From contig CAKNFP010000003.1 of NCBI GenBank assembly GCA_930633525.1, positions 62,001 through 126,000 of the forward strand: a DNA stretch of 64,000 nt. Reading direction: 5' to 3'. This DNA comes from Hyphomicrobiales bacterium. Its GTDB lineage: Bacteria; Pseudomonadota; Alphaproteobacteria; Rhizobiales; Beijerinckiaceae. Below are positions 58,830-64,000 of the stretch, one piece after another; positions within the stretch are counted from its first letter, which is position 1, and the number at the start of each line of letters is the position of its first letter. A program made the position numbers and the translations under genes. Below the pieces are notes generated by a model. That model searched no databases. It worked only from the letters and a program-made list of their open reading frames with translations, and had not been told where the DNA came from.

Positions 58830-59141
58830 ATGGCTGGTCACCCGGGAGATGGTCCCACGCCACGTGTTCTTCGGTTGTTCATAGCCGACGGAACCCCGGG
58901 TGGGCGAAGGGCGCAGATCAGTCGAAATCGCCTCGCAGCTGCGCTCGACGAGCACAAGTGCCGCATCGAAGTCATCGACGTTCTAACGAGCCCAGAAACG
59001 GCGGAGAGTGCTGGGGTTCTCGCAACCCCGACGCTTTCGGATGACTCAGCAACACCGCCTCGTCGAATTATTGGTGACTTCAGTAACGTCGACCAGATCA
59101 TCGCGTTCTTTGGGTGCCCAAGAAAGGAAAAACACCGATGA
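58830..59141 (+). CDS. KaiB-like protein
   Basis: 103 aa from the ATG at 58830. PRVLRLFIADGTPGGRRAQI, then CRIEVIDVLTSPETAESAGV, LATPTLSDDS and PPRRIIGDFSNVDQII match the thioredoxin-like KaiB fold (the LATPTL block and PPRRIIGD are the most conserved). Outside cyanobacteria KaiB-like proteins are linked to stress. Found just before a PAS-histidine kinase, as in several kaiBC-type loci. kaiC is absent here. Confidence 0.75.
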   Translation: MAGHPGDGPTPRVLRLFIADGTPGGRRAQISRNRLAAALDEHKCRIEVIDVLTSPETAESAGVLATPTLSDDSATPPRRIIGDFSNVDQIIAFFGCPRKEKHR

Positions 59142-59214
59142 CATCCCGCTCGCGTGAGGGAGAGACCTTCGGCGACGCCGCGGGTGGCGTGTTCGATCAC
59201 GCTGCTCATTCAAT

Positions 59215-60333
59215 ATGACGAACAATCTCACGCGCACCGGATCGGCAGGCGAACGCCTGGAGATCGATGACGGCGACAGCCACTTTGGCCTCGCGCCCTC
59301 CTCGATTCGTCTGCTCGTGGAGAACACGGCTGACGGAATACTGCTCGTCGATCCCGACGGAGCCGTGCTCTATGCCAATGCGGCAGCGGCCAGGATTTTC
59401 GGCCGACGCAGGCGCGATCTTCTTGACGTGTCGCTCGGCCGTCCCATCGTTGAAGGAGAAGCGACCGAGATCACAGTTAGGCGCCCCAACCTGAGTCCGG
59501 CTGCGGTGGAGCTCAGAGTTGTGGAGGTGGAATGGAATGGCGAGCATGCCCTGCTCGCCAATCTGAGGGACGTGTCCTTGCAACGCGCCAATGAACAAAG
59601 ACTGCGCGAACTTCAAAAACTGGAGGCTCTCGGTAAACTTGCGGCTAGCATAGCTCACGACTTCAGGAACCTGATCATGGTCGTCCAGGCTGGACTTCGG
59701 CTGATCGGCTCAAAGATACGAGAGGGCGGCCCACCTGAAGATGTGGCGATACTCATTCAAGAGATTATGCAGCGCACGCACAACGCCGAGGCGCTCACCG
59801 GGCAGCTGCTGACGTTCTCGCGAAAGCAAGTCCTCTCACCAAAGCTCGTCGACATCAACGAGCGAATCTTGTCGATGGCATCCATCCTCGGACCAACCCT
59901 CGGCAGGGGGATATCAATTCGGACGGAGCTGGACGACAATGTCGGAACCCTAGAAATTGACTCGGACCAGCTCGACGTCGCCTTGCTTAATCTTGCTGTC
60001 AACGCGCGAGATGCGATGGACGGACGCGGCACGCTCTCGATTGCAACTGGCGTTGTGGCCGGCGGAGCCGCCAGCAGTTCACATCTGATCCGCATCACCG
60101 TCACGGATACAGGCGTTGGCATGGACGCCCAAACTAAGGCGAGGGCCTTCGAGCCGTTCTTTACAACGAAGGGCGACGGAAAAGGCACGGGGCTCGGACT
60201 CAGCCAAGTGTACGGGTTTGTCGCGCAATCCGGCGGGCAGGTCCGCATTGACAGTGAGCCCGGGGCTGGCACCCGCGTCAATTTGCTCCTGCCGAGGAAC
60301 CCGCCAGACCCTGACCCGCCTGCGGGCGAGTGA
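59215..60333 (+). CDS. PAS-domain sensor histidine kinase
   Basis: 372 aa. A PAS domain (IRLLVENTADGILLVDPDGA, then AAAARIFGRRRRDLLD) is followed by the HisKA dimerisation helix with the phospho-acceptor in ASIAHDFRNLIMVVQAGLRL, and the HATPase_c boxes N (LNLAVNARDAMD), G1 (DTGVGMD), F (FEPFFTTKG) and G2 (GTGLGLSQVYG). No membrane helix, so it is a cytoplasmic sensor. The receiver partner at 58123 is frameshifted. Probably senses redox or energy state through PAS, which is unspecified. Confidence 0.9.
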   Translation: MTNNLTRTGSAGERLEIDDGDSHFGLAPSSIRLLVENTADGILLVDPDGAVLYANAAAARIFGRRRRDLLDVSLGRPIVEGEATEITVRRPNLSPAAVELRVVEVEWNGEHALLANLRDVSLQRANEQRLRELQKLEALGKLAASIAHDFRNLIMVVQAGLRLIGSKIREGGPPEDVAILIQEIMQRTHNAEALTGQLLTFSRKQVLSPKLVDINERILSMASILGPTLGRGISIRTELDDNVGTLEIDSDQLDVALLNLAVNARDAMDGRGTLSIATGVVAGGAASSSHLIRITVTDTGVGMDAQTKARAFEPFFTTKGDGKGTGLGLSQVYGFVAQSGGQVRIDSEPGAGTRVNLLLPRNPPDPDPPAGE

Positions 60334-60495
60334 GAGGGAATGGTTGATGGCGCCGGCACCCGCCAAATATCGTGACTCACGAGGGCTGAGATCAATGCGG
60401 AAGCCGCGAGCGGGCGATAACGCTGTCGATCGTCAGTGCAAGTCTCGTGCGAGAATGCTTATCTTTTTCGTTGCCAACCGACCCCGACCGGAACC

Positions 60496-62310
60496 ATGCC
60501 GCAGCACCAAACAGAACTTATCACAATGCTGGCGCTCGGAGTCGTGCTTGCCTTCGGCTTCGGACTGGCCGCGCGATTCTTGCGCCTGCCGGCTCTGATC
60601 GGCTATTTGCTTGCCGGAATCGCGATTGGTCCGAATACACCCGGCATTGTGGGCAATGTCGAGTTGGCGCGCCAGATGTCGGAACTGGGCGTCATCCTGC
60701 TGATGTTCGGCGTGGGGCTGCATTTCTCCCTGAACGATCTTCTCGTCGTGCGTCGGATCGCTGTGCCAGGCGCGATGATCCAGATCTTGACCGCAACTCT
60801 CATTGGAACCCTCGTATCGAGGGCATGGGGCTGGAATTGGAGTGCGGGCCTGGTGTTTGGCCTTGCCCTTTCAGTGGCAAGCACGGTGGTTCTGCTACGT
60901 GCGCTGGATGAAGTAAGTCTGCTGGACTCCCCCAATGGCAGGATCGCCGTCGGTTGGCTGGTCGTCGAGGACATCGCCATGGTGTTGGCCTTGGTAGTGC
61001 TCCCCTCGTTCGCGGCACCGGTCGGCGCGGACGCCCCGGCGGCGCCTATCGGCGCCGGGACGGCAGGTGTTGGGCTCGCGCTTGGACTCACGCTGATCAA
61101 GGTCAGCGCCTTCGTTGCGGTCGTGTTGGTCTTCGGGCGGCGTGCCGTGCCGTGGCTGCTCAGGCAGGCAGCGCGCTCAGGATCGAGGGAACTCTTTACG
61201 CTGGCGGTGCTGGCGATAGCACTGGGCATCGCTTACGGGTCGGCGGCGCTGTTCGGCGTCTCCTTTGCACTTGGCGCATTCTTTGCGGGGGTGGTGCTCA
61301 GCGAGTCCGAGCTCAGTCACCGGGCCGCTACCGAGTCGCTGCCGCTTCAGGATGCGTTCGCGGTGCTATTCTTTGTTTCGGTCGGGATGCTCTTTGACCC
61401 CTCAATCCTTGTGAATGATACGCTGTCGGTGATCGCAGTCGTCCTAGTGATTGTGCTCGGCAAGGCTCTTACCGCTACGGGGATCGTGCTCGCACTCGGC
61501 TATCCAATGTCGACCGCTTTGGTCGTATCCGCGGCGTTAGCCCAGATTGGGGAATTTTCTTTTATTCTCGCCGATTTCGGGGTGTCCCTGGGGCTTATGC
61601 CGATGGAGGGCCGTGATCTGATCCTCGCCGGAGCGTTGCTCTCGATCACTCTCAATCCATTTGCGTTTGCGGCTGCTAAGCTCATGGCGCCTTTGCTAAC
61701 CGCATCCACGCCGGGAGGTGGCGAGGGTCGTCACTTCGATCCCTTGTTGGGTCTGCATGTGGAAGATCGTCCCACGGCGCAGGCGGACCACGTTATTGTC
61801 GTGGGGGCCGGCCGAGTCGGACGCACGATCGTCGCGGCGCTGCGCAAGGCAGGAACTCCGTATGTTATAATTGAGCGAGATCGGCGACGTGCCGAAAAGG
61901 CTCGTGAGGAGGGCGCAGCGGTGAAGCACGGCGATGCTGCGGCCCCGGGCGTCCTTGAGGATGCGGGTGCGGAGCGTGCGCGACTTATCGTCATTGCCGT
62001 TCCAGATGGCTACGAAGCGCGGCGCGTGCTCGAGCGCGCTCGTGAGATAGATGCGCTCGCCGAAGTTCTCGTGCGCGCTCACGGCGATGCTGACCGCACG
62101 TATCTTCAAGAACGCGGTGCGACCCGGGCAATCTCAGCCGAATACAACGTAGGCCCGGCAATGGCAGAGGCAACCCTCAGCGGCTTGGGCGTCGCTCCGG
62201 CGGCAACCTCAACTACCGTCGACCAACTACAGGAGGCGGAAAGCTCAAATGTTGAAGACTCCGGTACGGATATGCACGGCGCCCCTGAGCTGCGTCCTCA
62301 TCCAGAATAG
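60496..62310 (+). CDS. Kef/YbaL-type CPA2 cation:proton antiporter
   Basis: 604 aa from the ATG at 60496. A membrane domain of about 12 helices (ALIGYLLAGIAIGPNTPGIV, then VVEDIAMVLALVVLPSFAAP and FFAGVVLSESELSHRAATES) is followed by a RCK/TrkA-N domain with the nucleotide-binding HVIVVGAGRVGRTIVAALRK (GxGxxG). The architecture is that of KefB/KefC/YbaL, potassium efflux systems protecting against electrophiles; the terminal tail is acidic. kefB is a common stress-island member. Which of these it is cannot be settled by eye. Confidence 0.88.
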   Translation: MPQHQTELITMLALGVVLAFGFGLAARFLRLPALIGYLLAGIAIGPNTPGIVGNVELARQMSELGVILLMFGVGLHFSLNDLLVVRRIAVPGAMIQILTATLIGTLVSRAWGWNWSAGLVFGLALSVASTVVLLRALDEVSLLDSPNGRIAVGWLVVEDIAMVLALVVLPSFAAPVGADAPAAPIGAGTAGVGLALGLTLIKVSAFVAVVLVFGRRAVPWLLRQAARSGSRELFTLAVLAIALGIAYGSAALFGVSFALGAFFAGVVLSESELSHRAATESLPLQDAFAVLFFVSVGMLFDPSILVNDTLSVIAVVLVIVLGKALTATGIVLALGYPMSTALVVSAALAQIGEFSFILADFGVSLGLMPMEGRDLILAGALLSITLNPFAFAAAKLMAPLLTASTPGGGEGRHFDPLLGLHVEDRPTAQADHVIVVGAGRVGRTIVAALRKAGTPYVIIERDRRRAEKAREEGAAVKHGDAAAPGVLEDAGAERARLIVIAVPDGYEARRVLERAREIDALAEVLVRAHGDADRTYLQERGATRAISAEYNVGPAMAEATLSGLGVAPAATSTTVDQLQEAESSNVEDSGTDMHGAPELRPHPE

Positions 62311-62338
62311 AGAAGAGAGGTCCTGTGCTTGAGACTCC

Positions 62339-62983
62339 CTAAGGCCGAATGATCGTGACGTTTCGGGGACCTTCCAGAGAAATTGCGCCGCGCTCGCGGA
62401 GATCCGTAAACGCTCGACAGACTGTCTCGGTCGAGAGCCCGAGCAGATCGGCGATGTCGTAGCGTGTAATGGGCAGAGCTAGATCGCTTTCGCCAGATCG
62501 GCCGATCCTATCTCTAAAATGGACCAGGAAAGCTCGCACCCGTTCCGGAGCCGACATTGTGCTCACTACGAAAATTTGCTGCTCCAGCCTTTCAATTGCC
62601 GCGAAGGTTCCCAGTCGGATGAGCTTGGCAGTCGCCGGATCAGAGTCCGCGAGAGCCTCAATTGCCGCTCGGGGATAACAGGCAACTATTGTTCCCTCCA
62701 CAATTGCTTGCACCGAGGACGCGTGCGCGTCGGATGATGAGAATCCAAAGAAGTCACCTGGGAGGTTAATGTCCGCAATTTGCCGTCGTCCATCACTGCG
62801 GATACGATATTTGCGTGTCGCTCCGGAAACGATGCGATACCACCAGTCACAACGATGGTAATGTTCGAAGATGTCCTGATCACGCTGGAACGTCCTGAGG
62901 ATGGCGATAGAGTTTAGGTCTCTCGGACTCTTGTTGATCCGTGGCTCGCAGTCCGAGCCGTCAAACCGCGATGAACGTTCCAT
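62339..62983 (-). CDS. Crp/Fnr-family regulator (FixK-like)
   Basis: 214 aa from the ATG at 62983. A cNMP-type effector domain (YHRCDWWYRIVSGATRKYRI, then GDFFGFSSSDAHASSVQAI) is followed by a HTH (ITRYDIADLLGLSTETVCRA, then FTDLRERGAISLEGPRNVTI), typical of FixK/FNR-like regulators. Only one cysteine lies at the N-terminus, so no FNR Fe-S cluster. It may bind TTGA-N6-TCAA sites such as the weak one at 53025. Divergent from the gene at 63210's neighbours and probably autonomous. Confidence 0.88.
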   Translation of the reverse strand: MERSSRFDGSDCEPRINKSPRDLNSIAILRTFQRDQDIFEHYHRCDWWYRIVSGATRKYRIRSDGRRQIADINLPGDFFGFSSSDAHASSVQAIVEGTIVACYPRAAIEALADSDPATAKLIRLGTFAAIERLEQQIFVVSTMSAPERVRAFLVHFRDRIGRSGESDLALPITRYDIADLLGLSTETVCRAFTDLRERGAISLEGPRNVTIIRP

Positions 62984-63209
62984 CGACACCCCTTCAGAAC
63001 GGAACCGTCCAGGCAATTGGACGACCGTGGTGACGATAGAAAAACGTGCGGGTAAGGAGCTATTTGTGGATTCACCTTATGGGAATTCTCGTAAAGGGAA
63101 ATGGCCCGCTCAGAGAGTGGACGAGGTGGCGCGTCGTTACTGGGCGGGAGTCACATCTTGCCTTGCACGACCCGTTTTTCAGCACTTAGAGGTGGATCAT
63201 CACTTGGCA

Positions 63210-64000
63210 CTACTCCTTTAAGCCAGCAAGAACCGCGAGCTTAATCGCCTCCGCGACGGTTTTCACTCCTAGCCGCCGCAACATGCGGGAACGATGAACT
63301 TCAACGGTTCGGACACTTATGCCGAGTTCGTGGGCAATCTCCTTGTGAGCCTGACCGTCGGCGAGCCGGACGAGCACCTGCCGCTCACGCTCGCTTAGCG
63401 TTTGCACGCGAGCTGCCGCCTGGTCGCGCTCGTCGGTGACCTCAGAGGATCCTCCCTCCTTTGAATCGGTCAACGTCTTTGACGTACTCGCAACCTCCTT
63501 GCCGACGACGCCAATCGCGACCGGTCCAGCCGGGGGAAGATCGAGGCGGTAGAAATCGAACAGGAAAGGTCGGCTATCCTTCGACTTGGTGTGGAGCAGC
63601 CGTAGCACTCCCGTCCAACGCCCGTCGGAGAGAATCCGATGCCAAACGCCATAACGCAGCTGATCGCGGTCTCCGAGCGCCAGAAAATCGGCAATATGAA
63701 GCTCGGACGCCTCACGCAAATCAGCCAACCCGACATGTTCAAGGCCAGCGTGGTTCACGAAGAGCGGCCGGCCCTGAAGATTCACGATTCCGATGAAGTC
63801 GGACGATGCGGCGATGAGCCTTGCGAGATATGCGTTTGGAGCAGTTTTCTCGCGGCGTCGCAATTCCAACATGGCTTGGCTTGCGGCCATGCGCTGAAGG
63901 AGTGTTTCCACCTCAGTTGGGAAATCTGGCCGATCCGACGCGACTATCACGGTCGCCTCGCCGTGATTGCCGATGGGCGTTGCTTGGACAGTGACCTTAT
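63210..64000 (-). CDS. LuxR-type response regulator with GAF/PAS sensor, partial
   Basis: The frame is open to the right window edge; 263 codons are visible. At the edge it reads QATPIGNHGEATVIVASDRP, then DFPTEVETLLQRMAAS, a GAF-domain end. A PAS domain follows (ARLIAASSDFIGIVNLQGRP), then the LuxR/NarL HTH (RVQTLSERERQVLVRLADGQ, then AHKEIAHELGISVRTVEVHR). Such orphan sensor-regulators respond to small molecules or redox state. The 5' end is missing. Confidence 0.85.
   Translation of the reverse strand, partial: KVTVQATPIGNHGEATVIVASDRPDFPTEVETLLQRMAASQAMLELRRREKTAPNAYLARLIAASSDFIGIVNLQGRPLFVNHAGLEHVGLADLREASELHIADFLALGDRDQLRYGVWHRILSDGRWTGVLRLLHTKSKDSRPFLFDFYRLDLPPAGPVAIGVVGKEVASTSKTLTDSKEGGSSEVTDERDQAAARVQTLSERERQVLVRLADGQAHKEIAHELGISVRTVEVHRSRMLRRLGVKTVAEAIKLAVLAGLKE

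Overview
The window is high-GC DNA of alphaproteobacterial type, most likely Hyphomicrobiales. The evidence is a MucR/Ros regulator, a repABC replicator with RepB-type parS sites, paired DUF736 genes, a DUF1403-ScpB pair, a LuxR solo and a ROSE-like hsp20 leader. It reads as accessory DNA, either a repABC plasmid or an integrated mobile element. No rRNA, tRNA, CRISPR array or core housekeeping operon is visible. Family assignments come from motif recognition by eye, not from database searches.

Layout. (1) 1-15 kb is a defence and DNA-processing island. It holds a YhaN/YhaO-like ATPase-nuclease pair, an RloC-like ATPase, a broken AbiEii-type toxin gene, a GIY-YIG protein with an EVE-like N-terminus, and a DpnII/MboI-like PD-(D/E)XK protein. 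A MucR regulator, a HEPN-motif protein and a CoiA-like nuclease follow, then a complete ietA-ietS (AAA ATPase plus subtilase) pair. (2) 15-28 kb holds an operon of DUF1403, ScpB and two unknown genes, two toxin-antitoxin pairs, two tyrosine recombinases, an IS110-family transposase, two DUF736 genes and a WGR protein. A leader motif recurs here and again before ssb. (3) 28-39.5 kb is the plasmid backbone: repABC with three parS sites and a counter-transcribed RNA, ssb, two HTH regulators, a second repC with its own counter-transcribed RNA, a VirC1/VirC2-like pair, an oriT-like inverted repeat, mobC and a relaxase.

(4) 39.5-49.8 kb begins with a LuxR solo. It continues into a nitric-oxide-response cluster around an NsrR-type Rrf2 regulator: DUF2249 proteins, a NifU-N/MIP18 fusion, a multipass membrane protein, a truncated haemoglobin, an AhpD-like protein and a DUF2478 protein. 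Three 23-bp NsrR-like palindromes sit at its promoters. A decayed narI/ppiC fragment closes the cluster. (5) 49.9-64 kb is a stress-tolerance island with grpE, glutaredoxin, peroxiredoxin, trxC, two hsp20 genes, an NDUFS4-like protein, an omega-like RNA polymerase subunit, an SPW membrane protein, a gutted degP, ftsH, a KaiB-like protein with a PAS kinase, a Kef-type antiporter and two regulators. Its content recalls the transmissible locus of stress tolerance of Gammaproteobacteria.

How the parts fit: the replication, partition and mobilisation genes carry a cargo of defence, toxin-antitoxin, NO-detoxification and proteostasis modules. Several broken genes (AbiEii, a DUF4149-like membrane gene, narI/ppiC, degP, a response regulator) show that the cargo is partly decaying or contains sequencing frameshifts. 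The strongest leads for something new are the HEPN/CoiA gene pair, the EVE/GIY-YIG plus PD-(D/E)XK pair next to the RloC-like gene, the orphan ScpB operon, and the two repC replicators placed side by side.
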